Positions 1 to 5,499 are shown, numbered from the stretch's first letter. The stretch: DNA of 5,499 nucleotides from Candidatus Bathyarchaeota archaeon (GCA_020344715.1 CP070828.1:13745-19243); one strand, 5' to 3'. Notes: generated from the letters alone by a model not told the origin. Translations and numbers: made by a program.

Positions 1-533
1 CAAACACCACTTTAAGCACACACAACGCCCCAACGTTCTTGGAAACAATTGACTTCCTCAAGAAACTCGGAGTCGCTGCGTTTGGATGCAACAGCCTAAT
101 CTATTCTGGCAGAGCCAGCGAGATAAAGGAAGAGTTCGTTTTGCCACTCGACACACTGCGCGAGCTCCTGCTCAAGATCCAGGACAGAGCGAACCAGCTC
201 GGATTGAAGTTTCTCTGGTACACTCCTACTCAGTACTGCAATTTAGATCCTGTTGAGCTGGGTTTGGGCGTCAAATCTTGCACAGCCGCGATGATTAACA
301 TGTGCGTTGGACCGAACGGTGATGTTTATCCCTGTCAAAGCTACTTTGAAAGCCTAGGTAACTTGCTCAAAGATGACTGGCCAAAGATTTGGAATCATCC
401 GCTTGCCGTGCGAATCAGAAAGAAGGAGTACGCGGAACCAAAATGCAAGGACTGCCCGAAACTGCAACTCTGTGGAGGAGGATGCCCACTGGAACTACAG
501 AAAGCAAACTACCTTTGCGCAGAGGCACAGTAG
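1..533 (+). CDS. Radical SAM/SPASM domain protein, C-terminal part (5' end outside window)
   Basis: The frame is open from base 3 with no stop before TAG at 531-533, giving 176 visible residues, so the start lies left of the window. A TTG at 39 is probably internal, because the residues before it (NTTLSTHNAPTF) read like radical SAM barrel sequence. Residues 13-40 resemble the end of the barrel (IDFLKKLG, FGCNSLIYSG). The rest is a textbook SPASM domain: C93-x12-G106-x4-C111, then C148-x2-C151-x5-C157-x3-C161 and a last C172, which in this family bind auxiliary 4Fe-4S clusters. The radical SAM CxxxCxxC motif must lie upstream and is not seen. SPASM enzymes modify peptides, proteins or cofactors such as heme precursors; the substrate cannot be told here. 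The gene converges on the MoaD-like gene across 167 bp, so it is not in that operon. Confidence 0.9.
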   Translation, partial: NTTLSTHNAPTFLETIDFLKKLGVAAFGCNSLIYSGRASEIKEEFVLPLDTLRELLLKIQDRANQLGLKFLWYTPTQYCNLDPVELGLGVKSCTAAMINMCVGPNGDVYPCQSYFESLGNLLKDDWPKIWNHPLAVRIRKKEYAEPKCKDCPKLQLCGGGCPLELQKANYLCAEAQ

Positions 534-590
534 AACTACGAACATTCTAATCTGAAACTCGAATGCTAGCGCCACAGTCGGATTTGATGA

Positions 591-618
591 TTTTTGTTCT
601 AGGGCGTTTTCTTTCTCT
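591..618 (+). terminator. T-rich tract after the radical SAM gene, possible archaeal terminator
   Basis: About 58 bases after the TAG stop the plus strand has TTTTTGTTCT, followed by GTTTTCTTTCTCTC. Archaeal RNA polymerase commonly terminates at such oligo-T runs without a strong hairpin. The placement between convergent genes fits, but the call rests on base composition alone. Confidence 0.4.
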
Positions 619-627
619 CACTTGTAG

Positions 628-641
628 AAAAAAGCATCTAC
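628..641 (-). terminator. T6 tract after the MoaD-like gene, possible terminator
   Basis: Reading the minus strand, a run of six T (628-633) lies about 68 bases after the MoaD-like stop. It sits in the loop of a weak 5-bp inverted repeat (GTAGA at 624-628 pairing with TCTAC at 637-641). A second imperfect hairpin spans 654-675. The rest of the 534-700 gap shows no convincing gene. Confidence 0.28.
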
Positions 642-700
642 GGTGCTCATCACGCGAAGAAAGAGTTTTTCTCGCAGGATCAGTGTCAGTTCTTCAGGAC

Positions 701-985
701 TTATCCTCCGCCAACGGGGGGCAGTATGGCTAATATGTCATTTTCCTTGAGTTTCGTGTTGAACCCCTGCAGTGTCGCTATGCTCTTCCCGTTGATAAGA
801 AAGTGTAAATGTCCTTGAACCGTGCCCGTTCTGTTGTATACATAGCGTGTGAACTCCTTGCCGTATTTTTTTCTTAGGTGTTGAAGTAGTCTATCAACCG
901 TAGCAATCTCAGGCAATTCCACCTGTTCTTGTGGTTTACCAACTATTTCTCTCAGAGTAGTGAAGAATTTGACTATCACCTTCAT
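701..985 (-). CDS. MoaD/ThiS-family ubiquitin-like sulfur carrier (SAMP-like)
   Basis: A 94-residue protein of the usual size for the MoaD/ThiS/SAMP beta-grasp family. It begins with a hydrophobic strand (MKVIVKFFTTLREIVG), has a helix around residues 29-41 (TVDRLLQHLRKKYG), a family-typical FLINGK at 62-67, and ends in DILAILPPVGGG. The PPVxGG ending matches MoaD more than ThiS. In this family the terminal glycine is adenylated by an E1-like enzyme, then either carries sulfur as a thiocarboxylate (molybdopterin or thiolated tRNA) or, for archaeal SAMPs, is attached to target proteins. The ATG at 985 has an AAGGAGGG ribosome site nine bases upstream, which supports this start. It follows gcvPB on the same strand after 160 bp (counted from the restored gcvPB end). 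No E1-like or molybdopterin partner is visible, so whether it serves cofactor synthesis or protein tagging is open. Confidence 0.9.
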   Translation of the reverse strand: MKVIVKFFTTLREIVGKPQEQVELPEIATVDRLLQHLRKKYGKEFTRYVYNRTGTVQGHLHFLINGKSIATLQGFNTKLKENDILAILPPVGGG

Positions 986-993
986 TGGACGGT

Positions 994-1001
994 CCCTCCT
1001 T
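994..1001 (-). promoter_or_regulatory. Ribosome binding site of the MoaD-like gene
   Basis: The minus strand reads AAGGAGGG, with the GGAGG core (995-999) nine bases before the ATG at 985. An earlier ATG a few bases above this site is out of frame, so the site decides the start. Confidence 0.75.
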
Positions 1002-1043
1002 GGTTATCATGAGCGCGCGGTTCGACGTCAATGGTTTTCTCCA

Positions 1044-1051
1044 CTTAAATA
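1044..1051 (-). promoter_or_regulatory. TATA-like element upstream of the MoaD-like gene
   Basis: The minus strand reads TATTTAAG about 60 bases before the MoaD-like ATG. An archaeal TATA box here would start transcription near 1022, leaving a leader of roughly 37 bases that includes the ribosome site. A second AT-rich candidate (TTTATTAA at 1121-1128) lies nearer the gcvPB end. Either would let the gene be transcribed apart from gcvPAB. No upstream BRE is clear. Confidence 0.28.
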
Positions 1052-1149
1052 CGCACCTTGTTTTCGAGTTCTGTCGTGCTTCTGGCCGTTTCCAGAACGG
1101 TTACAACTGAAATTGTGGGCTTAATAAACTTGTGGATTTTCACTTTCAA
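1045..1149 (-). CDS. Possible small ORF (34 aa) between gcvPB and the MoaD-like gene, unknown function
   Basis: From a TTG at 1149, overlapping the TGA of the restored gcvPB frame (TTGA), a frame of 34 codons runs to TAA at 1045-1047; a GTG at 1143 would give 32. The peptide begins [20 protein letters not shown] and ends with a charged ELENKVRI. Its residue make-up looks protein-like, and the frame is also open upstream for 15 more codons to 1194. Straight after the TAA, the same frame goes on from GTG at 1044 for 20 codons to a TGA at 982-984 that overlaps the MoaD-like ATG. There is no clear ribosome site and I recognise no family. An open run of this length can occur by chance, so this may be non-coding. 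Confidence 0.2.
   Translation of the reverse strand: MKVKIHKFIKPTISVVTVLETARSTTELENKVRI
1080..1100. repeat. Overlapping short inverted repeats (alternative hairpins)
   Basis: TTCTGG (1080-1085) pairs with CCAGAA (1092-1097) across a 6-base loop. CCGTT (1086-1090) pairs with AACGG (1096-1100) across a 5-base loop. The two stems share bases and exclude each other. They lie between gcvPB and the MoaD-like gene. No T-run follows on the minus strand, so this is not a bacterial-style terminator. Confidence 0.22.
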
Positions 1150-1355
1150 CGGTTGGATTTCTTCTGGTGCATTCTCCAGCTCAAAGCCATGGTTTTAGGA
1201 TGAGATGCTTGAACCTCATCAAGTCTGCCTAAAGCCGTGTTCTGTGGAGCTTTTAAAACGGTTTCTGGAGCTGAATACGCTTCTTTGGCTATTTTCGCTG
1301 CAATTTCTGCAAATCTGTCTAGCTCCTCTTTCTCAAAGGATTCCGTTGGTTCAAT
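1146..1355 (-). pseudogene. gcvPB: Out-of-frame C-terminal tail of gcvPB (displaced by a frameshift)
   Basis: One frame away from the gcvPB reading frame, the minus strand from 1355 encodes 69 residues ending at TGA 1146-1148. They start [20 protein letters not shown] and go on through [20 protein letters not shown] to [13 protein letters not shown] and LSW. This is what the GcvPB family has after its MHAPT.YFP segment (EALMIEPTE, then an acidic helix, then an RLDEV-type segment near the end). The segment has no stops and good family residues, so the lesion is either recent or a sequence error. With the upstream part it would make a 507-residue protein, normal for this subunit. Confidence 0.85.
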
Positions 1356-2668
1356 CTAAGCGCTTCTTCGACGATCTGAGGAAAATATGTCGTAGGGGCA
1401 TGCATTCCATAGTCCAGCATCCTCTTGGAGAAATCTAAGGCGCGTATCCCAGTTTCTCGATACAACTTCTTCAGACTGAAGACACACTCATGTTTCCTCG
1501 GTCTGTTCTTGGCAAAGGGAAGCTCGAATCCGTGAATCGAACTCAGCTTCTTAAGAAGATAGTTAGCGTTTAGCACAGAAATCTCAGCGGCTTCCACAAG
1601 TCCCTCTGCACCCAGACTCAGAATGTAAGCGTATGCTCGCATCAAAACAGCAACGTTTCCATAGAAACTCCTAATCTTGCCGATGCTTTGAGCTCTGTCG
1701 TAGTCTAGGGAGAATCGTTTGCCGTCGAAGACAATTCGAGGCACGGGAAGATACTTTTCGAGTTTCTCTGAAACTCCGATGGGACCTGCACCTGGTCCTC
1801 CGCCACCATGAGGTGTGCCAAACGTCTTATGGATATTGATGTGAACAATGTCAAAACCCATGTCGCCCGGTCTGACCTTTCCCAAAATGGCGTTCAGATT
1901 TGCCCCGTCATAGTAGAGCAGACCTCCCACGCCATGCACGATGTTGGCGATTTCGCCGATGTCCTTTTCGAAAATCCCAAGAGTATTTGGATTCGTTAGC
2001 ATTAACCCCGCTGTGTGCTTTGTAACCGCTGATCTTAGAGCGTCCAAATCGACGCAGCCTTCGTGGTTGGAGGGAACAATCACAATGTTGAACCCGGCCA
2101 TTGTTCCACTCGCGGGGTTTGTTCCATGAGCTGAATCTGGCACGATAAGCTCGGTCTTCTCGTGTATGTTGCCGTTGAATTTGTGATGAGCTCTCATAAT
2201 CAGAGCACCCAAGAATTCTCCTTGCGCTCCTGCAGCTGGCTGTAAGCAAATCTCATGGGTTCCAGTGATTTCTGCCAGCCATTTTGCTACCGTGTAAAGG
2301 ATTTCGAGTATGCCTTGAACCGTGCTTTTATCCTGATACGGGTGAAGTTCAGTTAGAGACGACGTGTTGGCTAGGAACTCGTTCAGTTTGGGGTTGTATT
2401 TCATCGTGCAGCTTCCGAGTGGATAAAGTCCCAAGTCTACTCCGTAGTTCATCTGTGAGAGACGGGTGAAATGACGCACAACTTCTACTTCGGACAATTC
2501 TGGCAGCTTCGGAGGGATTTGTCTCAGTATTTCTTTGGGTAGACTAGGCAGTGGATGATGCTTTGTGTGTCGGATTTCGGCCTCAACTGCGGGCAGAATG
2601 TGTCCTTTTCTTCCTTTGCGCCCCAACTGAAAAATGACCGGTTCGTTCCAGTGGGCTTGCCTAAACAT
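1319..2668 (-). CDS. gcvPB: Glycine dehydrogenase (decarboxylating) subunit 2, apparent C-terminal frameshift
   Basis: This is the PLP-binding half of the split P-protein of the glycine cleavage system. With GcvPA it decarboxylates glycine and loads the aminomethyl group onto lipoyl-GcvH. Family landmarks are [19 protein letters not shown] (residues 79-97), [10 protein letters not shown] (142-151), [10 protein letters not shown] (178-187), [12 protein letters not shown] (252-263) and [18 protein letters not shown] (276-293), where Lys281 should hold PLP as a Schiff base. MHAPTTYFP is at 422-430. After Leu437 the sequence leaves the family and stops at residue 449; the true tail continues in another frame to 1146. 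One extra T on the coding strand between 1357 and 1356 would turn CTTAGATT into CTT ATG ATT, restoring the family's L-M-I-E. The start at 2668 lies one base after the gcvPA stop, so the two genes are co-transcribed and probably coupled. Confidence 0.95.
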   Translation of the reverse strand: MFRQAHWNEPVIFQLGRKGRKGHILPAVEAEIRHTKHHPLPSLPKEILRQIPPKLPELSEVEVVRHFTRLSQMNYGVDLGLYPLGSCTMKYNPKLNEFLANTSSLTELHPYQDKSTVQGILEILYTVAKWLAEITGTHEICLQPAAGAQGEFLGALIMRAHHKFNGNIHEKTELIVPDSAHGTNPASGTMAGFNIVIVPSNHEGCVDLDALRSAVTKHTAGLMLTNPNTLGIFEKDIGEIANIVHGVGGLLYYDGANLNAILGKVRPGDMGFDIVHINIHKTFGTPHGGGGPGAGPIGVSEKLEKYLPVPRIVFDGKRFSLDYDRAQSIGKIRSFYGNVAVLMRAYAYILSLGAEGLVEAAEISVLNANYLLKKLSSIHGFELPFAKNRPRKHECVFSLKKLYRETGIRALDFSKRMLDYGMHAPTTYFPQIVEEALRLNQRNPLRKRS

Positions 2669-2669
2669 C

Positions 2670-4076
2670 TCAGCTCTTCCCTCCCAAAACGTCTCCTAGC
2701 ACTTGAGCCAGACGATCGATTTCTTCTTTCGAATGCGTTTCAGTGACGCAGTAGAGAGCAGTTTTGCCCAACTCTGGAAACTCTTTCGTTAGGTCTTTGC
2801 CTCCATGAATCTTAGCTTTCAGCAAATTATTGTGAATCTCATGCATCCTCATATCCGCAGAGTCAAAGTTCACCGTAAACTCCTTGAAATGAGGAGACTT
2901 GAAAAGAGGAGTCTTTACACCCTCTATTTTTGTCAAAAGCTGCATGGCATAGCTTGCTTTATGCATAATGGTCTCGCCTAGCTCTCTTAATCCCTGAGGT
3001 CCAAGCAGGGCCAGATGAACGGCTGAAGCAAGGGCGCACAAAGCTTCATTTGTGCAGATGTTTGACGTAGCTCTTTCTCGACGAATGTGTTGCTCACGTG
3101 TCTGCAACGCCATGCTAAATCCTGTCTTGTTGTTGTCTATAGTTCTAGTCATACCAATCACACGTCCGGGCATTTGCCGTATCAGTTGTCTGTCGTCTCG
3201 ACAAGCAAAGATTCCTAGCAACGGTCCTCCATAATTCATGTGATTCCCGAGCGGTTGTCCTTCACCTACAACGATATCAGCATCATATTCGCCTGGCGGT
3301 CTCAGAATTCCAAGCGAAATCGGGTCAACCCCAGCGATGAAAAGTGCCTTGTGATCATGGGCTTCCTCCGCAACTTCTTTGACTCTGGTTTCAATGAAGC
3401 CGAGATAGCTTGGGTTTTCGATATAGACGGCTGCCGTTCTATTTGAAATCTTTCGTTTCAAATCTTCAATATCTATTTGTCCAGTTTCCGAATCGTAGCA
3501 TATTGGTGAGATTTTCAAGCCGGCTGGCTCAGCGTAAGTATGTAATGTGGCGAATCTTTCAAAGTTGATTATTCGCGGAACTAAGATCTCTGCTCTCTGA
3601 GTTAGTCTGGCTGCCATGCGGGCGGCTTCTCCCAAAGCCGAAGCCCAGTCATACATCGAAGAGTTGGACACGTCCATTGCCGTGAGTTCACAAATCATGC
3701 TTTGATACTCGAAAAGAGCCTGAAGAATTCCTTGCGAAATCTCTGCCTGATAGGGAGTATACGAAGTCAGAAACTCGGCTCGCTGAACGATGGCATCTAC
3801 AACTGCTGGCGTATAATGGGGCCAACAACCAGCGCCCAGAAAGCTTGGCATATCCCGGCTGGTCTTGTTTTTAGCCAAGAGCTTCTCTAAATGCTTTTTC
3901 ACCTCATATTCAGAAGTTGGACCAGGGAGGTTCAGCCGTTTTCTCAAACGGAATTTCTGAGGGACATCAACATAAAGCTCTTCTACGTTTGTGATCCCAA
4001 CCTCTCCCATCATCTGCTTCTTGACATTTAACACAGAATTTGGAATGTGAGGGTATGTGACATCGCCTTCCGTCAT
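2670..4076 (-). CDS. gcvPA: Glycine dehydrogenase (decarboxylating) subunit 1
   Basis: This is the other half of the split P-protein, which shapes the active site together with GcvPB. From the chosen start it is 468 residues. Landmarks are YPHIPNS near the N-terminus (7-13), FLGAGCWPHYTP (79-90), a TSYTPYQAEISQG stretch (104-116), ENPSYLGFIE (220-229), GEGQPLGNHMNYGGP (271-285) and RERATSNICTNEAL (333-346). It ends with LYCVTETHSKEEIDRLAQVL, a normal family end, so the gene is intact. I chose ATG 4076 because families of this subunit begin a few residues before the Y.PH/P motif and because GGTGG lies just upstream. An in-frame ATG at 4100 would add eight residues (MHCLDGGN) and has no ribosome site. 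It lies 156 bp downstream of the Lrp-type regulator on the same strand and 1 bp ahead of gcvPB. Confidence 0.95.
   Translation of the reverse strand: MTEGDVTYPHIPNSVLNVKKQMMGEVGITNVEELYVDVPQKFRLRKRLNLPGPTSEYEVKKHLEKLLAKNKTSRDMPSFLGAGCWPHYTPAVVDAIVQRAEFLTSYTPYQAEISQGILQALFEYQSMICELTAMDVSNSSMYDWASALGEAARMAARLTQRAEILVPRIINFERFATLHTYAEPAGLKISPICYDSETGQIDIEDLKRKISNRTAAVYIENPSYLGFIETRVKEVAEEAHDHKALFIAGVDPISLGILRPPGEYDADIVVGEGQPLGNHMNYGGPLLGIFACRDDRQLIRQMPGRVIGMTRTIDNNKTGFSMALQTREQHIRRERATSNICTNEALCALASAVHLALLGPQGLRELGETIMHKASYAMQLLTKIEGVKTPLFKSPHFKEFTVNFDSADMRMHEIHNNLLKAKIHGGKDLTKEFPELGKTALYCVTETHSKEEIDRLAQVLGDVLGGKS
2680..2685 (-). promoter_or_regulatory. Ribosome binding site of gcvPB inside the gcvPA 3' end
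   Basis: The minus strand reads GGGAGG over the last codons of gcvPA, 11 bases before the gcvPB ATG at 2668. It supports that start and tight translational linkage of the two subunits. Confidence 0.65.
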
Positions 4077-4163
4077 GTTTCCACCGTCGAGGCAGTGCAT
4101 AATCTAACGATTCTTTTGCTTAAGCTTTTTGAGCATCTTCTGCTGTTCAACCCGAATCGTGCA

Positions 4164-4171
4164 GTATATCA
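4164..4171 (-). promoter_or_regulatory. TATA-like element upstream of gcvPA
   Basis: The minus strand reads TGATATAC inside the AT-rich context GCAATAAAATGATATACTG. An archaeal promoter here would start RNA near 4141, leaving a leader of about 65 bases before the ATG at 4076. The leader holds an 8-bp palindrome GCTTAAGC (4118-4125) and a 10-codon lysine-rich mini-ORF (4104-4136). No oligo-T terminator follows the upstream regulator gene, so read-through into gcvPA is also possible. Confidence 0.38.
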
Positions 4172-4232
4172 TTTTATTGCTGAGGCTTGATTTTCTGTTT
4201 CAAGAGTTTGAGGTGCAATGAAGTCGGCTTGT

Positions 4233-5210
4233 TTAAGACCGCTTTGTTCTACTTCCTAACGGCACTGAGGTGTTTTTTCGCTCTTCAAGAACTAGAGTTG
4301 TATGAGTGTCTATGGTTTCCTTTGTCTGGTAAAGCTTGAGCAAGAACGAATTATATGCAGAAATATCGGGTATTCTTAGAATGGCTAACAATCCGTAGTC
4401 TTCGCCTGTTCTATAAAGGTCTGTGATTTCCGTCATGGGAGCTAGAAAATTTTGGGCCACGTTCTCGTAGGTGTTGGGGTTTACCTTTATGCGGACTATG
4501 AACTTGGAGTTGAAACCAAGTTTGGACCAGTTCACCATCATTGTATGTCTCAAAATGACATTTTTTTCCTCAAGCTTCTTCAGCCTCATGTATACTGTCG
4601 GCTGCGAAATCTGAATCCCTAAACGGCGGAGCACTCTGCTAAGGTCCGTTGTGGACAGCAAACGCGGAGGTTTTGCATACTCTGCTTCATGCAGCAACAC
4701 ATCCAAAATCTTGAGGTCAACCTCATCTAAGTTTGGGGACGGTTCTTTGTCTTCCTGGAAGCGAAAGGGTACACCTGTTTCCTTATAAATGTGAATTGTA
4801 TCCACGACTCGGTATTTCTTGAAAGAGCTTTTTGACATGGCCTCATCTACAATTCTGAGCACGTGACTGAAATGGGCATCATCAAGCATTCTGAATCTTC
4901 CAAAGAGCGAATATTCACCGGTGATTCCGTCTAGGCTGTCACATGATTCAATTTGTTCGAGCATTTTGGCTAGCCAGGGCTCATGAGGATTCGTTTTGAA
5001 CTCGAAAAAAACAGTTCTTTTCAATCCCACTAAGAAGGGGTTCAAAACAACAGTTGGGCCGTGGATGAATCCTCCTTCAAATAACTTTCTTATTCTGTTC
5101 TTCACGGTAAAACGTGACAGACCAGTTGACTTGCTTAGATCAGTGAGCGATCTTTCATGATCTTCTAGAAGTTCCATCAAAATTGATGAATCGTATTTGT
5201 CTAGGCCCAT
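4233..5210 (-). CDS. Tandem-duplicated Lrp/AsnC-family transcriptional regulator
   Basis: The 325-residue protein is about twice the length of a normal Lrp/AsnC regulator and reads as two head-to-tail copies. Module 1 has an AsnC-type winged helix (about 4-50; LTDLSKSTGLSRFTVKNRIRKL) and a RAM ligand/oligomer domain (about 63-143, with GITGEYSLFGRF at 95-106). A linker near 144-160 leads to module 2: helix-turn-helix (about 161-222; LDEVDLKILDVLL, then ISQPTVYMRLKKLEEKNVI) and RAM (about 234-309, with RTGEDYGLLAIL at 267-278). The two copies have diverged strongly, so the duplication is old. ATG 5210 is preceded by GACGAAACATT with no ribosome site, suggesting a leaderless or short-leader transcript. 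It is divergent from ahcY and upstream of gcvPA on the same strand. Amino acid or one-carbon sensing is plausible from family and position; the ligand is unknown. Confidence 0.9.
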   Translation of the reverse strand: MGLDKYDSSILMELLEDHERSLTDLSKSTGLSRFTVKNRIRKLFEGGFIHGPTVVLNPFLVGLKRTVFFEFKTNPHEPWLAKMLEQIESCDSLDGITGEYSLFGRFRMLDDAHFSHVLRIVDEAMSKSSFKKYRVVDTIHIYKETGVPFRFQEDKEPSPNLDEVDLKILDVLLHEAEYAKPPRLLSTTDLSRVLRRLGIQISQPTVYMRLKKLEEKNVILRHTMMVNWSKLGFNSKFIVRIKVNPNTYENVAQNFLAPMTEITDLYRTGEDYGLLAILRIPDISAYNSFLLKLYQTKETIDTHTTLVLEERKNTSVPLGSRTKRS

Positions 5211-5224
5211 AATGTTTCGTCTCG

Positions 5225-5231
5225 AATAAAA
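5225..5231 (-). promoter_or_regulatory. TATA-like element for the Lrp-type regulator
   Basis: The minus strand reads TTTTATT roughly 15-21 bases before the ATG at 5210. Together with the missing ribosome site this suggests a short-leader or leaderless mRNA, though the spacing is a little tight for a transcript starting exactly at the ATG. Confidence 0.3.
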
Positions 5232-5248
5232 TGTCTGTTAATCGACAT
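5231..5248. repeat. Inverted repeat ATGTC-N8-GACAT, candidate operator
   Basis: ATGTC (5231-5235) and GACAT (5244-5248) form a perfect 5-bp dyad with an 8-base spacer in the divergent regulator/ahcY region. It touches the regulator's TATA-like element, where a bound dimer would block its own transcription. Lrp/AsnC proteins typically bind short imperfect dyads and autoregulate; the link to this protein is inference. Confidence 0.35.
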
Positions 5249-5259
5249 CACATTAATCG
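5238..5259. repeat. Direct repeat TTAATCG, two copies 15 bp apart
   Basis: TTAATCG occurs at 5238-5244 and 5253-5259. The first copy overlaps the ATGTC-N8-GACAT dyad. Spacing of one and a half helical turns could suit multiple contacts by a multi-headed regulator, but two 7-mers in an AT-rich promoter may be chance. Confidence 0.28.
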
Positions 5260-5282
5260 TTCTATTGGTAAATATCAAAAGA

Positions 5283-5290
5283 TATAAATA
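5283..5290 (+). promoter_or_regulatory. TATA box of ahcY
   Basis: TATAAATA is the best archaeal TATA match in the window and lies about 35 bases before the GTG at 5325, giving a start near 5311-5313 and a very short leader. Just upstream, ATATC-AAAA-GATAT (5272-5285) forms a 5-bp dyad overlapping the box, a possible regulator contact. Confidence 0.55.
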
Positions 5291-5310
5291 TTTCGTGAGA
5301 TAGCTTTCAT

Positions 5311-5316
5311 GGGAGG
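5311..5316 (+). promoter_or_regulatory. Ribosome binding site of ahcY
   Basis: GGGAGG ends eight bases before the GTG at 5325 and fixes that GTG as the start. An ATG at 5309 is in another frame and stops after eight codons. Confidence 0.7.
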
Positions 5317-5324
5317 CAATAAGC

Positions 5325-5499
5325 GTGGAATTTAAGGTCAAAGATGTTTCTCTGGCTGCCCGAGGCGCATTACTTGTTGATTGGGCTTCTACTCATATGC
5401 CGGTTCTAAATCAGATCAAACTTCGATTTGAACAAGAACAACCATTAAAGAATGCTGTAGTCGGCGCCTGCCTACACGTAACAAAGGAAACTGCTGTTC
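5325..5499 (+). CDS. ahcY: Adenosylhomocysteinase (S-adenosylhomocysteine hydrolase), N-terminal part; 3' end outside window
   Basis: Fifty-eight codons are visible from a GTG start. The enzyme splits S-adenosylhomocysteine into homocysteine and adenosine using bound NAD, relieving product inhibition of methyltransferases; some archaeal relatives act on S-inosylhomocysteine. The N-terminus (VEFKVKDVSLAARGALLVDW) resembles archaeal members. It is followed by HMPVL (24-28), a family-typical substrate-domain segment, and by LHVTKETAV (50-58), where His51, Thr53 and Glu55 match the conserved H-x-T-x-E substrate-binding residues. A full-length protein should be about 410-430 residues; the NAD domain lies beyond the edge. 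It is divergent from the double Lrp-type regulator, which could control it. A TATA box and a GGGAGG site stand in proper positions. Confidence 0.92.
   Translation, partial: MEFKVKDVSLAARGALLVDWASTHMPVLNQIKLRFEQEQPLKNAVVGACLHVTKETAV

Noticed and set aside
39..533. TTG at 39 as the true start of the radical SAM gene.
   Set aside because: The frame is open to the window edge and the preceding residues fit the family; a SPASM protein without its radical SAM core would be unusual. The gene is cut by the edge.
617..701. A minus-strand run of about 28 protein-like codons (SPEELTLILREKLFLRVM and on) after the MoaD-like stop.
   Set aside because: There is no ATG, GTG or TTG at a usable place near the GGAGG over the MoaD-like end; the first in-frame start leaves about ten codons. 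It may be a chance frame or a remnant.
1345..1366. Programmed ribosomal frameshift in gcvPB.
   Set aside because: There is no X-XXY-YYZ heptamer or strong downstream structure, and no known precedent for this gene; a sequence error or mutation is simpler.
1205..1438. Plus-strand 77-codon frame opposite the gcvPB end.
   Set aside because: It is antisense to a clearly coding GcvPB tail, with no ribosome site and no recognisable protein features; a shadow frame.
1908..2249. Minus-strand 113-codon frame inside gcvPB.
   Set aside because: It lies wholly within the conserved core of gcvPB in another frame and is rich in Arg/Ser, typical of a shadow frame.
4077..4232. Glycine riboswitch upstream of gcvPA.
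   Set aside because: The leader is short, AT-rich and lacks the paired-helix architecture expected of tandem glycine aptamers; archaea rarely use this class.

Overview
The window looks like a piece of an archaeal chromosome, most plausibly an uncultivated Thermoproteota lineage of the Bathyarchaeia type. Reasons: TATA-like elements instead of -35/-10 boxes, GGAGG ribosome binding sites, a split (two-subunit) glycine decarboxylase, an archaeal-style S-adenosylhomocysteine hydrolase N-terminus, and an Lrp/AsnC regulator. The lineage is inferred from protein style only; no marker gene is present.

Layout. Positions 1-533 (+) hold the C-terminal part of a radical SAM/SPASM protein cut by the left edge. 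Positions 534-700 are a convergent intergenic region with T-tracts that may end both neighbours. On the minus strand, read from right to left, lie a tandem-duplicated Lrp/AsnC regulator (4233-5210), gcvPA (2670-4076), gcvPB (1319-2668 in frame, with a restored end at 1146) and a MoaD/ThiS-like ubiquitin-fold protein (701-985). At the right edge ahcY begins on the plus strand at 5325 and runs out of the window. It is divergent from the regulator across a 114-bp region holding TATA-like and repeat elements.

Function. GcvPA and GcvPB together form the PLP-dependent P-protein that decarboxylates glycine and passes the aminomethyl group to lipoylated GcvH. The H and T proteins are not in the window. 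AhcY removes S-adenosylhomocysteine after methyl transfer. The two-module Lrp-type regulator between them is well placed to tie glycine and one-carbon use to the methyl cycle, though this is inference from position.

Main anomaly. gcvPB carries an apparent one-base deletion near 1356/1357. The in-frame product ends at 449 residues, while the next frame continues with a well-preserved 69-residue GcvPB C-terminus; restoring one base gives a 507-residue protein. I see no CRISPR array, insertion sequence, tRNA or rRNA, and no strong case for a wholly new system. The less ordinary points are the fused double Lrp regulator, the MoaD-like gene behind gcvPB, and possible small ORFs in the two gaps of the gcv cluster.
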